Origin: Rhodovulum marinum
GTDB taxonomy: Bacteria; Pseudomonadota; Alphaproteobacteria; Rhodobacterales; Rhodobacteraceae
Assembly (NCBI RefSeq): GCF_004343075.1
Contig: NZ_SLXP01000007.1
Coordinates: forward strand, 143,074-207,073
Direction of reading: 5' to 3'
DNA: 64,000 nt
Made by a program: the position numbers and the translations under genes. The notes below the pieces were generated by a model, which was not told where the DNA came from, did not search any database, and saw nothing but the letters and a program-made list of their open reading frames with translations. Below, one piece after another: positions 7,983 to 16,082 of the stretch. The number at the start of each line of letters is the position of its first letter. The first letter of the stretch is position 1.

Positions 7983-8972
7983 TCAGGCGGCGGCCAACCT
8001 CTCGCGCCCATGCGGCGCCCACCAGTCGATCACCGGGTTGATCGGGATGATCCGGTTGGGGTTAATCATGTCGTGGCTGTAATGGTAATGGCGCACGATA
8101 TGGTCGAAATCGACCGTGCCCGCCACGCCCGGCCATTGATACAGCTCGCGCGCATAGGCCCACAGGTTCGGAAAGTCGATCAGCCGGTTGCGGTTGCACT
8201 TGAAATGCAGGTGATAGACCGCGTCGAAGCGCGCCAGCGTGGTGAACAGCCGCCAATCGGCCTCGGTCACCCGCTCGCCCACCAGGTAACGCCGCGTGGC
8301 CAGCCGGTCCTCCAGCCAGTCGAGGCTGTCGAACAGCGCGCTCACCGCCGCGTCATAGGCCGATTGCGAACTGGCGAACCCCGCCTTGTAGACCCCGTTG
8401 TTCACCGTGTCATAGACCCGCGCGTTGACCTCTTCGATCTCGTCGCGCAGCCCCTTGGGCCAGTAATCGTCACGGTTGCCGGTCAGCCCGTCAAAGGCCG
8501 AATTGAACATGCGGATGATCTCGGCCGATTCGTTCGACACGATGGTCTGCTGCCGCTTGTCCCACAGAACCGGCACCGTCACCTTGCCCGACACCTTCGG
8601 CGCGGCCTTGGTATAGACGTCGCGCAGATAGGGCAGGCCATACAACGTGTCACCCGTCGCACCGGGGAAATCGGTCGAGAAGGTCCAGCCATCGTCCAGC
8701 ATGTCGGGATGCACGACCGAGACGTCGATATGATCCTCCAGCCCCTTCAGCTGGCGAAAGATCAGCGTGCGGTGCGCCCAGGGGCAGGCCAGCGAGACAT
8801 ACAGGTGATAACGCCCGCTTTCGGCCGCGAACCCGCCCTCGCCGCTGGGCCCCGGGCGGCCATCCGCCGTGATCCAGTTGCGGAACGCCGAGTCCCAGCG
8901 CACGAACGCGCCGCCGTGTTTTTCGGTGTCGTACCAGCCGGTTTGCCATTCGCCGTCGATCAGTTGGCCCAT
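7983..8972 (-). CDS. glutathionyl-hydroquinone reductase (YqjG type)
   Basis: A 329-residue Xi-class glutathione transferase that reduces glutathionyl-hydroquinones to hydroquinones, releasing GSSG, in the cytoplasm. The thioredoxin-fold N-terminal domain holds LACPWAHR with Cys63, the same position as the catalytic Cys of E. coli YqjG. The all-helical GST C-domain follows (about residues 180-320). AAGGAGG precedes the ATG. It lies between a MalY-type lyase gene upstream and an MltB-type gene downstream on the same strand; the three may be cotranscribed without an obvious shared pathway. Confidence 0.92.
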   Translation of the reverse strand: MGQLIDGEWQTGWYDTEKHGGAFVRWDSAFRNWITADGRPGPSGEGGFAAESGRYHLYVSLACPWAHRTLIFRQLKGLEDHIDVSVVHPDMLDDGWTFSTDFPGATGDTLYGLPYLRDVYTKAAPKVSGKVTVPVLWDKRQQTIVSNESAEIIRMFNSAFDGLTGNRDDYWPKGLRDEIEEVNARVYDTVNNGVYKAGFASSQSAYDAAVSALFDSLDWLEDRLATRRYLVGERVTEADWRLFTTLARFDAVYHLHFKCNRNRLIDFPNLWAYARELYQWPGVAGTVDFDHIVRHYHYSHDMINPNRIIPINPVIDWWAPHGRERLAAA

Positions 8973-9058
8973 GATGCCCTCCTTTTCAGGACATCAGATA
9001 GGGCCGGTGTGACCTGTGCATATTCGCAGGGCGCGCGCACGCCCCCTGCATCAGCGCA

Positions 9059-10228
9059 CTATTGCAGGTCGGCGAACGCCTGTTGCAGCCGCTCCACCGC
9101 CTCGGCCACCCGGGCGCGCGGCGTGGCCAGGTTGAACCGCAGGAAGCTTTCGCCCCCGGTCCCGAAGGTCGGCCCGTGGTTCACCGCGATCCGCGCGTCG
9201 CGTTCCACGCGGGCGGTGAATTCCTCCGCCGCCATGCCGGTGCCCGCGAAATCCACCCAGGCCAGGTAGGTCGATTCCAGCGCCATCGAGGCCAGCCCGG
9301 GAATGCCGTTCACCCCCGCGTCGAACAGCCGCCGGTTGCCCTCCAGATAGGCCATCAGCGCGTCGATCCATTCGGCCCCCTCGGGGGAATAGGCCGCCGT
9401 CGCCATTTCCATGCCAAAGGAATTGGGCGAAATCCCCAGCGCCCCCATGCGGCCCGCGAACCGCGCGCGCAGCGCCTCGTCGGGGATGATGACATTGCCG
9501 ATATGGCTGCCCGCGATGTTGAAGCTTTTGGTCGTGGCGCTCATCATCACCAGCCGGTCGCGCACCGCTGGGTCCACCAGGTCCATCACAATGTGCCTTT
9601 GCCCCGGATAGACCAGGTCATGGTGAATCTCGTCCGACACCAGCACCAGGTCGTGCCGGCGCGCGAAATCGGCGACGCCCTGCAATTCCGCGCGCGTCCA
9701 CACCCGCCCGCCGGGATTGTGCGGCGAACACAGGATGACCATCTTCGCGCCCTCGACCATCCCGTCATAGGCGTCGAAATCCATCTCATAGCGGCCACCC
9801 GTGTTGACCAGCGGGCATTCCACCACCTTGCGCCCCGCCGCGCGGATCACCCGGGCAAAGGCGTGATAGACCGGCGTGAACAGAACCACCCCGTCGCCGG
9901 GCGCGGTGAACGCGTCCACGCACAGACCCGTCCCGTTCACCAGCCCGTGCGTGGTGAAAATCCACGCCGGATCGACGGTCCAGCCGTGGCGCGCCTTCAT
10001 CCACCAGCCGATCGCCGCCTTGTAGGCGCTGTCATCGCCGAAATAGCCGTAAACCCCGTGCTCGGCCATCTTGCGCACCGCATCGCCCACGCAGGCGGGC
10101 GGGCGGAAATCCATGTCGGCCACCCACATCGGAATGCCGTCGGCGGCGGGCACGCCATAGATCGGCTCCATCATGTCCCATTTCATCGAATGGGTGCCGC
10201 GGCGCTCGATGATTTCGTCGAAATTCAT
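9059..10228 (-). CDS. MalY/PatB-type PLP-dependent C-S lyase / aminotransferase
   Basis: A 389-residue fold-type I PLP enzyme of the MalY/PatB (cystathionine beta-lyase-like) group. The Schiff-base lysine is K234 in SATTKSFNIAGSHIGN, and the cofactor-binding Asp199 is in VLVSDEIHHDL. The opening (RRGTHSMKWDMM) is typical of the group. Expected chemistry is beta-elimination of cysteine-S conjugates or cystathionine, possibly with transaminase side activity; the substrate cannot be told from sequence. GGAGG precedes the ATG at 10228. It is divergent from the first def gene across 102 bp. Confidence 0.9.
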   Translation of the reverse strand: MNFDEIIERRGTHSMKWDMMEPIYGVPAADGIPMWVADMDFRPPACVGDAVRKMAEHGVYGYFGDDSAYKAAIGWWMKARHGWTVDPAWIFTTHGLVNGTGLCVDAFTAPGDGVVLFTPVYHAFARVIRAAGRKVVECPLVNTGGRYEMDFDAYDGMVEGAKMVILCSPHNPGGRVWTRAELQGVADFARRHDLVLVSDEIHHDLVYPGQRHIVMDLVDPAVRDRLVMMSATTKSFNIAGSHIGNVIIPDEALRARFAGRMGALGISPNSFGMEMATAAYSPEGAEWIDALMAYLEGNRRLFDAGVNGIPGLASMALESTYLAWVDFAGTGMAAEEFTARVERDARIAVNHGPTFGTGGESFLRFNLATPRARVAEAVERLQQAFADLQ

Positions 10229-10330
10229 GGGGGCCTCCTGTCCGTGCGGCGCGACCCTAGCGCCTGAACCCGCGGGCGCAAGCCTTGGTCGCATTGCGCG
10301 CGCGCATCGATTCGCCTAAATCCCCTTTCC

Positions 10331-10855
10331 ATGAGCATTCGACCGATCCTGATCCACCCCGACCCGCGCCTGAAAAAGGTGGCCGACCCCGTGTCGGACA
10401 TCTCGGATGAATTGCAGCGCCTGGCCGAGGACATGCTGGAAACCATGTATGACGCGCCCGGCATCGGGCTGGCCGCGCCGCAGTTGGGCCTGTCGCACCG
10501 GCTGATCGTGATGGACTGCGCCAAGGACGAGGGCGCCCGCCCCAACCCCTATGCCATGTTCAACCCCGAGGTCGTCTGGGAATCCGACGATCGCAACATC
10601 CACGAGGAAGGCTGCCTGTCGATCCCCGAAACCTATGCCGAGGTCACCCGCCCCGCCGAGGTGATCGTGCGCTGGATCGACCCCTCGGGCGATGCGAAAG
10701 AGGACAGGTTCACCGGCCTCTGGGCCACCTGCGTCCAGCACGAGATCGACCATCTCGAGGGCAAGCTGTTCATCGACTACCTCAAGCCGCTGAAACGCCA
10801 GCTTATCACCCGCAAGATGCAAAAGCTGAAACGCGAGCGGACCCGGATCGCCTGA
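10331..10855 (+). CDS. def: peptide deformylase (canonical copy)
   Basis: A 174-residue metallo-deformylase that removes the formyl group from nascent proteins at the ribosome. All three family motifs are intact: GIGLAAPQ (residues 44-51), EEGCLSIP with metal ligand Cys95, and QHEIDH with His137/Glu138/His141. The Lys/Arg-rich C-terminal helix fits a ribosome-binding tail. This is the first gene of a def-def-def-fmt run; its stop overlaps the next start as TGATG. It is the copy most likely to carry the essential activity. Confidence 0.97.
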   Translation: MSIRPILIHPDPRLKKVADPVSDISDELQRLAEDMLETMYDAPGIGLAAPQLGLSHRLIVMDCAKDEGARPNPYAMFNPEVVWESDDRNIHEEGCLSIPETYAEVTRPAEVIVRWIDPSGDAKEDRFTGLWATCVQHEIDHLEGKLFIDYLKPLKRQLITRKMQKLKRERTRIA

Positions 10856-11349
10856 TGGGCACCCTGCCGATCCTGCGCTGGCCCGACGACAGGCTGCGCA
10901 CGCCCTGCGCGCCCGTGGGCGAGATCACAGACGATCTGCGCAGCCTCGCCGACGACATGCTGGACACGATGTATGCCGCGCCCGGCCGCGGGCTGGCCGC
11001 GCCCCAGGTGGGCGTTCTGAAACGGCTCTTCGTGATGGACCCGAACGGCCGGGCGGGTCCGCGCGCGCCGCGCGTCTTCCTCGACCCGGTGATCGAGGCC
11101 CGTTCCGACGACACCGCCACCGGCCCCGAGGGCTGCCTGTCGATCCCGGGCGTCGTCGCCGACGTGGAACGGTCGGTGGAAATCACCGTCCGCTGGCGCG
11201 ACCTCGACGGCACCGAACTGCGCGAGACGCTGTCCGGCTTCCCCGCGATCTGCGCCCAGCACGAGATCGACCACCTCGACGGCATCGTCACCTTCGACCG
11301 CGTCGCGCCCGACCTGCGCGCCGCGCTGGAACAGGCCTATTCCGCATGA
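10855..11349 (+). CDS. peptide deformylase paralog 2 (motif 1 altered)
   Basis: A 164-residue PDF paralog. Metal and catalytic residues are kept (EGCLSIPG with Cys94; QHEIDH with His136/Glu137/His140). Motif 1 reads GRGLAAPQ, with Arg45 where the family has Ile or Val. A charged residue at this pocket position may change substrate access. It lacks the long basic C-terminal helix of the first copy. It overlaps def by one base and the third paralog by four. It could be a working deformylase with different specificity or a regulatory relative. Confidence 0.9.
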   Translation: MGTLPILRWPDDRLRTPCAPVGEITDDLRSLADDMLDTMYAAPGRGLAAPQVGVLKRLFVMDPNGRAGPRAPRVFLDPVIEARSDDTATGPEGCLSIPGVVADVERSVEITVRWRDLDGTELRETLSGFPAICAQHEIDHLDGIVTFDRVAPDLRAALEQAYSA

Positions 11350-11849
11350 TCCGCGACATCCTGCAATGGCCCGACAAGCGGCTGTCCACCCCCGCCGAAC
11401 CCGTGGCCCAGATCACCGACGAGATCCGCGCGATCTGGACCGACATGATCGACACGATGGAGGCGATGCCCGGCCAGGGCGTGGGCCTTGCCGCCAACCA
11501 GATCGGCGTGTTGCTGCGGCTGGCCGTTGTCGATTGCTCCGAGGAACGCGGCCAAGCCATCCGCATGGCCAATCCCGAGATCCTGCACGAATCGGTCAAG
11601 CTGAACGCCCATGACGAGGCAAGCCCCTGCCTGCCCGGCGTCTGGGCCACGATCAAGCGGCCCCGTGCGGTCACGGTGCGGTTCCTCAACGCCGATGGCG
11701 AAACCGAGGACCGGGATTTCGTGAACCTCTGGGCCACCTCGGTCCAGCACCAGATCGACCACCTGAACGGGCGGATGTATTTCGACAACCTCTCGAAACT
11801 CAAACGCGACCGCCTGCTGAAGAAGGCCGAAAAGCAAAGGGGCCGCTGA
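11346..11849 (+). CDS. peptide deformylase-like paralog 3 (catalytic Glu replaced by Gln)
   Basis: A 167-residue PDF-fold protein with a changed active site. Motif 3 is HQIDH (codons CAC CAG ATC GAC CAC), so the catalytic Glu of HEXXH is Gln136 while both His ligands remain. Motif 2 reads SPCLPG rather than EGCLSIP, keeping ligand Cys95. Motif 1 is [10 protein letters not shown]. The family uses that Glu to activate water, so this copy is predicted to bind metal but be inactive or very weak. It keeps a basic C-terminal tail ([17 protein letters not shown]) like copy 1. ATGA overlap upstream, TGATG overlap with fmt. Confidence 0.9.
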   Translation: MIRDILQWPDKRLSTPAEPVAQITDEIRAIWTDMIDTMEAMPGQGVGLAANQIGVLLRLAVVDCSEERGQAIRMANPEILHESVKLNAHDEASPCLPGVWATIKRPRAVTVRFLNADGETEDRDFVNLWATSVQHQIDHLNGRMYFDNLSKLKRDRLLKKAEKQRGR

Positions 11850-12748
11850 TGCGCGTCGTGTTCATGGGCACGCCCGATTTCTCGGTCCCGGTGCTGGATG
11901 CGCTGGTGGACGCGGGCCACGAGATCGCCGCCGTCTACTGCCAGCCGCCCCGCCCCGCCGGCCGCGGCAAGAAGGATCGCCCCACCCCCGTCCATGCCCG
12001 CGCCACGGCGCTGGGCCTGCCCGTCCGCCACCCCACATCGCTGAAAACCCCCGAGGCGCAGGCCGAGTTCGCCGCGCTGGCCGCCGATATCGCCGTGGTC
12101 GTGGCCTATGGCCTGATCCTGCCGCAACCCATCCTCGACGCGCCGCGCAACGGCTGCCTGAACATCCACGCGTCCCTTTTGCCGCGCTGGCGGGGGGCTG
12201 CGCCCATTCACCGCGCGATCATGGCGGGCGACGCGGAAACCGGCATCTGCATCATGCGGATGGAGGCCGGGCTGGACACCGGCCCCGTCCTGCTGCGCGA
12301 GGCCACCCCGATCGGCGCGCAGGAAACCACCGGCGACCTGCACGACCGGCTGTCGGCCATGGGCGCCCGGCTGATCGTTCAGGCGCTGGACCGCCTGCCC
12401 GACCTGACCCCCGCGCCCCAGCCCGATACCGGCGTCACCTATGCCGAAAAGATCGACAAGGCCGAGGCCCGCATCGACTGGACCCGCCCCGCCGCCGATA
12501 TCGCGCGCCAGGTCAACGGCCTGTCGCCCTTCCCCGGCGCCTGGTGCGAGGCGGGCGGCGAACGGCTGAAACTGCTGCGCGCCCGCACCGTGCCGGGCCA
12601 GGGCGCGCCCGGCACCGTGCTCGACGGGCTGCGAATCGCCTGCGGCACCGGCGCGGTCGAGATCACCCAGGCCCAGCGCCAGGGCAAACGCCCCATGCAG
12701 GCGGCCGAGATCCTGAGCGGCCTGACCCTGCCCGACCGGCTGGACTGA
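11849..12748 (+). CDS. fmt: methionyl-tRNA formyltransferase
   Basis: A 299-residue enzyme that formylates Met-tRNA(fMet) with 10-formyl-THF to make the initiator tRNA. The N-terminal Rossmann formyltransferase domain has MGTPDFSVP at the start and the [12 protein letters not shown] loop; the expected catalytic residues Asn105, His107 and Asp143 are present. The smaller OB-fold tRNA-binding domain follows from about residue 205. It is coupled to the three deformylase genes by overlapping stop and start codons, the standard def-fmt arrangement with two extra def copies. Confidence 0.97.
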   Translation: MRVVFMGTPDFSVPVLDALVDAGHEIAAVYCQPPRPAGRGKKDRPTPVHARATALGLPVRHPTSLKTPEAQAEFAALAADIAVVVAYGLILPQPILDAPRNGCLNIHASLLPRWRGAAPIHRAIMAGDAETGICIMRMEAGLDTGPVLLREATPIGAQETTGDLHDRLSAMGARLIVQALDRLPDLTPAPQPDTGVTYAEKIDKAEARIDWTRPAADIARQVNGLSPFPGAWCEAGGERLKLLRARTVPGQGAPGTVLDGLRIACGTGAVEITQAQRQGKRPMQAAEILSGLTLPDRLD

Positions 12749-12844
12749 CACCCCCGCGCCACGCCGCGAACACGACTCCGCGATGACGGATTGCCGCAAA
12801 GCCGCACAGGTGACATGCTGCCCCGATAAAAAGAGGCAGAGCAG

Positions 12845-12997
12845 ATGAAATCGATCAAGTACGAACTCCTGGGTTTTTCCGGGCTGGTGGGGGCATTGAT
12901 GCTGGTGCTGCTGCTGCCGGGCGGCGAACAGGAACGCGAAACCATCAAGGCCTTGGCCGACGGCATGGTCTCGATGCAGGCCTTCGACCCGGAATAG
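12845..12997 (+). CDS. small single-pass membrane protein (50 aa), hypothetical
   Basis: A 50-residue frame: MKSIKYELLG, a hydrophobic helix (about residues 11-25, FSGLVGALMLVLLLP), then an acidic, soluble tail ending AFDPE. AGAGGCAG lies 5-12 nt before the ATG. The coherent N-in topology, the ribosome site and position in a 338-bp gap between fmt and the next gene support a real small membrane protein. No homology can be named. Confidence 0.5.
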   Translation: MKSIKYELLGFSGLVGALMLVLLLPGGEQERETIKALADGMVSMQAFDPE

Positions 12998-13001
12998 GCC
13001 A

Positions 13002-13031
13002 CCGCCCGCCCCGCGCCTGACAGGCGGGCGG
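13002..13031. terminator. GC-rich stem-loop after the small ORF
   Basis: CCGCCCGCC (13002-13010) pairs perfectly with GGCGGGCGG (13023-13031) across a 12-nt loop, just after the stop codon at 12997. There is no T-run, so it is at best a weak or Rho-assisted terminator, or an mRNA 3' stabiliser. Confidence 0.35.
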
Positions 13032-13086
13032 CTGCGCCTCCGGCGCGCCCCTAGGCGAATCCGGCCGCACCCCCCATATTGGCCCC

Positions 13087-13326
13087 ATGTCCATCCTGTT
13101 CCTCATCATCATCGGCGCGGCGGCGGGGTTTCTCGCCACCCGGCTCATGCGGGTCGAGGCCGATATCCCGACCACGATGGCCATCGGCATCTTCGGCGCG
13201 CTGATCGGCGGGCTGGTGCTGCGTTTCCTGCTGGTGCTGTCGGGCTTTGCCGCCGGGTTCGTCGGCGCCGTTCTGGGCGCGATGCTGCTGGTCTGGCTTT
13301 ACCAAACCTACATCCAGAACCGCTGA
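13087..13326 (+). CDS. GlsB/YeaQ/YmgE-family small membrane protein
   Basis: A 79-residue membrane protein with three hydrophobic segments and Gly-rich helices (GAAAGFLATRL, GALIGGLVLRF, GAVLGAMLLVWLY), the pattern of the GlsB/YeaQ/YmgE (transglycosylase-associated) stress-linked family. The family's biochemical role is unclear; it is often induced in stationary phase or envelope stress. It is convergent with the FAD oxidoreductase gene, 4 bp apart. Confidence 0.75.
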   Translation: MSILFLIIIGAAAGFLATRLMRVEADIPTTMAIGIFGALIGGLVLRFLLVLSGFAAGFVGAVLGAMLLVWLYQTYIQNR

Positions 13327-13330
13327 CCCC

Positions 13331-14377
13331 TTACAGGTTCGCCTCGACGCGGAACCCCTCGGGGATACCGTCCTCGCGCCCGTCCAGCACCAGGTCGGCC
13401 ATCACCTCGCTCACCTTCGGCGCCAGCCCGATGCCGATCTTGAACCCCCCGTTGGCGATGAAATGCCCCGCCCGCCCGGGCCACGGCCCCAGCATCGGCG
13501 CGATGGATTGCGCCCGCGGCCGCACCCCGGCCCAGCGTTCGATCACCTGCGCCCCCTCCAGCGCCGGACAGATCGCGCGCGCCCGCGCGATCACCTCGTC
13601 CAGCCGCGCATCGGTCGACCAGGGGTCGGCGAACTCGCGCTCGGTGGTGGACCCCACCGCCACCGTCCCGTCCGCATGCGGCACGATCAGCACGCCGTTG
13701 GCATGAACCTGCGGCGCGTCCGGCGCGTCATGGGCCAGGATCGCCGCCTGCCCCTTGACCCCGCTGCCCACCGCGCGGCCCAGTTCCGCCGACAGCGCGG
13801 CCAGCCCCGGATAGCCCGTGGCCCAGATCACCCGCCCCTCGACCGGCCCCTCGGCCCCGCAGGCGACCTCGCCCCCCAGCGCGCGCACCGCACCGGCCAG
13901 CGCATCGCAGGCCGCGCGCGGCGCGATCCGCGCCGACAGCGTGTCGTGGATCACGTAACCGCTGGCCGAAACCGGCGCCCAGCCCCCCGCGGGCGCCGCG
14001 ATCACCCGCCATTCCGCCTTGCCCTGCCACAGCGTGTCGGCCTCGGCCGCCCGCGCCCGCGCCCGCTCCAGCGCCGCCTCGTCCTTGATCGGCTGATACC
14101 GCCCCAGCCGCGCATATCCCGTGGCCCGCCCCGACACCGCCTCGACCCGCGCCCAGTAATCGCCGGCCATCGCCAGTGCCTCGAACTGGAACGCCTTCTT
14201 GTCGTTCCACTGCTCGGGCACATGCGGGGCCAGGGCGCCCACCGGCGTACCGCTTGCGCCTGCGCCGGGATGCGACCATTCCACCACGCGCACCCGGGCG
14301 CCCCGGCTGGCACAGGCGTGGGCACAGGCCAGCCCGAACACCCCCGCCCCCATCACCGTCACGTCGACCGTTGCCAT
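13331..14377 (-). CDS. FAD-dependent oxidoreductase (DAO family; MnmC C-domain-like)
   Basis: A 348-residue flavoprotein of the D-amino-acid-oxidase fold. The dinucleotide motif GAGVFG is at residues 11-16, and the C-terminal block ANGGFKIGIGLAP contacts FAD. It lies divergent to mnmD, 56 bp away. In E. coli MnmC, a methyltransferase and a DAO-type oxidase are fused and finish mnm5(s2)U34 in tRNA; here the halves are separate genes. Its likely role is oxidative removal of the carboxymethyl group (cmnm5U to nm5U), but glycine/sarcosine oxidase-like activity is an alternative. Confidence 0.8.
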   Translation of the reverse strand: MATVDVTVMGAGVFGLACAHACASRGARVRVVEWSHPGAGASGTPVGALAPHVPEQWNDKKAFQFEALAMAGDYWARVEAVSGRATGYARLGRYQPIKDEAALERARARAAEADTLWQGKAEWRVIAAPAGGWAPVSASGYVIHDTLSARIAPRAACDALAGAVRALGGEVACGAEGPVEGRVIWATGYPGLAALSAELGRAVGSGVKGQAAILAHDAPDAPQVHANGVLIVPHADGTVAVGSTTEREFADPWSTDARLDEVIARARAICPALEGAQVIERWAGVRPRAQSIAPMLGPWPGRAGHFIANGGFKIGIGLAPKVSEVMADLVLDGREDGIPEGFRVEANL

Positions 14378-14433
14378 TGCCCGCGCCCTTCCCCATGCTC
14401 GCGCCCGACCTCACCGACCGTCTAGGACAAGTC

Positions 14434-15117
14434 ATGGACCAAGGCCAGCGCGCCCCGATTTCATGGACCTCCGAGGGCGTGCCCGTCTCGGCGCGCTTCG
14501 ACGACCCGTATTTCTCGCTGGGCGACGGTCTGGCCGAAACCCGCCACGTGTTCCTGGCGGGCAATGGCCTGCCGGGCCGGTTCCGCCCGGGCTTTCACAT
14601 CGCCGAACTGGGCTTCGGCACCGGGCTGAACCTGCTCGCCGCCCTCATCGCCTGGCGCGCCGCGGCCACGCCCGGCCCGCTTCGCTTCACCAGTTTCGAG
14701 GCCTTCCCGATGGCCCCCGCCGACATGGAACAGGCCCTCGCCGCCTTCCCCGAGGCGCACGCCGTTGCCGCCCCCCTGCTGGATGCCTGGGCGCAGGGCG
14801 CGCGCCGCATCGAAACCCCCGATCTGGTCGCCGAGATCGTCATCGGCGACGCGCGCGACACCCTGCCCGCCTGGCCGGGCCGCGCCGATGCGTGGTTCCT
14901 CGACGGCTTCGCCCCCGCCAAGAACCCCGAGCTTTGGGCCCCCGGCCTGATGGCGCAGGTCGCCGCCCATACCGCGCCGGGCGGCACGGCGGCGACCTAT
15001 ACCGCCGCCGGCCACGTCCGCCGCGCGCTGGCCGAGGCGGGCTTTACCGTCGAACGCCGCCCCGGCTTCGGCCGCAAGCGCCACATGACCGTGGCCCGGC
15101 GCGCCCCGCATGACTGA
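14434..15117 (+). CDS. mnmD: tRNA 5-aminomethyl-2-thiouridine methyltransferase MnmD
   Basis: A 227-residue SAM-dependent methyltransferase converting nm5(s2)U to mnm5(s2)U at the tRNA wobble position. It has the family opening VSARFDDPYFSLGDGLAETR, SAM motif ELGFGTGLNLL (58-68) and WFLDGFAPAKNPELW, all characteristic of the MnmC N-domain/MnmD. I chose the ATG at 14434 with AGGA 7 nt upstream; an in-frame ATG at 14395 would add 13 residues. The oxidase partner is encoded divergently next door. The 3' end overlaps the following transporter gene by 8 bp. Confidence 0.92.
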   Translation: MDQGQRAPISWTSEGVPVSARFDDPYFSLGDGLAETRHVFLAGNGLPGRFRPGFHIAELGFGTGLNLLAALIAWRAAATPGPLRFTSFEAFPMAPADMEQALAAFPEAHAVAAPLLDAWAQGARRIETPDLVAEIVIGDARDTLPAWPGRADAWFLDGFAPAKNPELWAPGLMAQVAAHTAPGGTAATYTAAGHVRRALAEAGFTVERRPGFGRKRHMTVARRAPHD

Positions 15118-15976
15118 ACAGAACACCCGCCTCGGCATCCTGCTGATGGTGGCCACCACCTTCGTCTTCGCCCTGCAGGACGGGCTCTCGCGCCACCTCG
15201 CGGGGGAATACAACGTGCTGATGGTGGTGATGATCCGCTACTGGTTCTTCGCCGCCTTCGTGATCGCCCTGGCCACCCGCAAGGCGGGCGGCCTGCGCGC
15301 CGCCGCCGCCACGCGCCAGCCGCTGGTGCAGATGTTCCGCGGCCTCCTGCTCGCGGCCGAGATCTGCGTGATGGTCGTGGGCTTCGTCCTGTTGGGCCTG
15401 GTGGAAAGCCACGCGGTCTTCACCTGCTATCCCCTTCTCGTCGCCGCGCTCTCCGGCCCGGTGCTGGGCGAACGCGTCGGCTGGCGGCGCTGGGCCGCGA
15501 TCGGGGTGGGGTTCCTCGGCGTGCTGGTGATCCTGCAACCCGGGCTGCGGGTGTTTTCGCCTGCCGCGCTGATCCCGCTCGCCGCCGCCTTCATGTTCGC
15601 GCTGTACGGGCTGCTCACCCGCCATGTCGCCCGCCAGGACAGCGCGGCCACCAGCTTCTTCTGGACCGGCACCACCGGCGCCGTGGCGATGACCGCCATC
15701 GGCCTCTGGGCGTGGGAGCCGATGACGGCGCCGGACTGGGGCTGGATGGCCTGCCTCTGCGTCACCGGGGCGACCGGGCATTTCCTGCTGATCAAGGCCT
15801 ATGAACTGGCCGAGGCCAGCGCCGTGCAACCCTTCGCCTACCTGCAACTGGTCTTCGCATCGGCCCTCGGGATCACCGTCTTCGGCGAAACGCTCGCCCC
15901 CAACGTCGGCCTCGGCGCGGGCCTCGTGGTCGCCGCCGGCCTCTTCACCCTCTGGCGCGAACGCCGGCAGGGCTAG
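15110..15976 (+). CDS. DMT/EamA-family transporter
   Basis: A 288-residue inner-membrane permease with ten predicted helices in two EamA repeats (about residues 8-140 and 150-285). The Asp/Gly-Leu-Ser sequence QDGLSRHLA after helix 1 and FMFALYGLLTRHVA in repeat two are typical. DMT proteins export or import metabolites by antiport or uniport; the substrate is not predictable. Translationally coupled to mnmD by an 8-bp overlap, though a functional link is not evident. It is convergent with slt, with a copy of the stem-loop repeat between. Confidence 0.88.
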   Translation: MTEQNTRLGILLMVATTFVFALQDGLSRHLAGEYNVLMVVMIRYWFFAAFVIALATRKAGGLRAAAATRQPLVQMFRGLLLAAEICVMVVGFVLLGLVESHAVFTCYPLLVAALSGPVLGERVGWRRWAAIGVGFLGVLVILQPGLRVFSPAALIPLAAAFMFALYGLLTRHVARQDSAATSFFWTGTTGAVAMTAIGLWAWEPMTAPDWGWMACLCVTGATGHFLLIKAYELAEASAVQPFAYLQLVFASALGITVFGETLAPNVGLGAGLVVAAGLFTLWRERRQG

Positions 15977-15989
15977 GGCCGGCCTCGCC

Positions 15990-16072
15990 CCTTTTTCTTG
16001 GCGAAAATACTCCGGGGGTCTGGGGGCAGCGCCCCCAGCCGGTCGCCCCGGCGCCAGCCGGGGCGAAACCCT
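15990..16072 (+). repeat. dispersed stem-loop repeat, copy 1
   Basis: Intergenic copy between convergent eamA-like and slt genes. The leader CTTTTTCTTGGCGAAAATAC is followed by stem 1 CTGGGGGC/GCCCCCAG (16020-16027/16031-16038) and stem 2 TCGCCCCGGC/GCCGGGGCGA (16043-16052/16057-16066). Read on the minus strand, the stems are followed by GTATTTT, so it can act as a terminator for slt. Related copies are at 19563, 29060, 29152, 44817, 44912 and 63840. Confidence 0.75.
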
Positions 16073-16082
16073 TCCCCGCCGC

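Noticed and set aside
7305..9269. A 654-codon plus-strand frame opposite the MltB-type and hydroquinone reductase genes
   Set aside because: The opposite strand holds two proteins with clear catalytic motifs; the frame's product is Arg/His/Gln-rich without any recognisable domain.
13331..15117. A frameshifted mnmC fusion
   Set aside because: The two parts are on opposite strands with separate starts, so they are split genes rather than a broken fusion.
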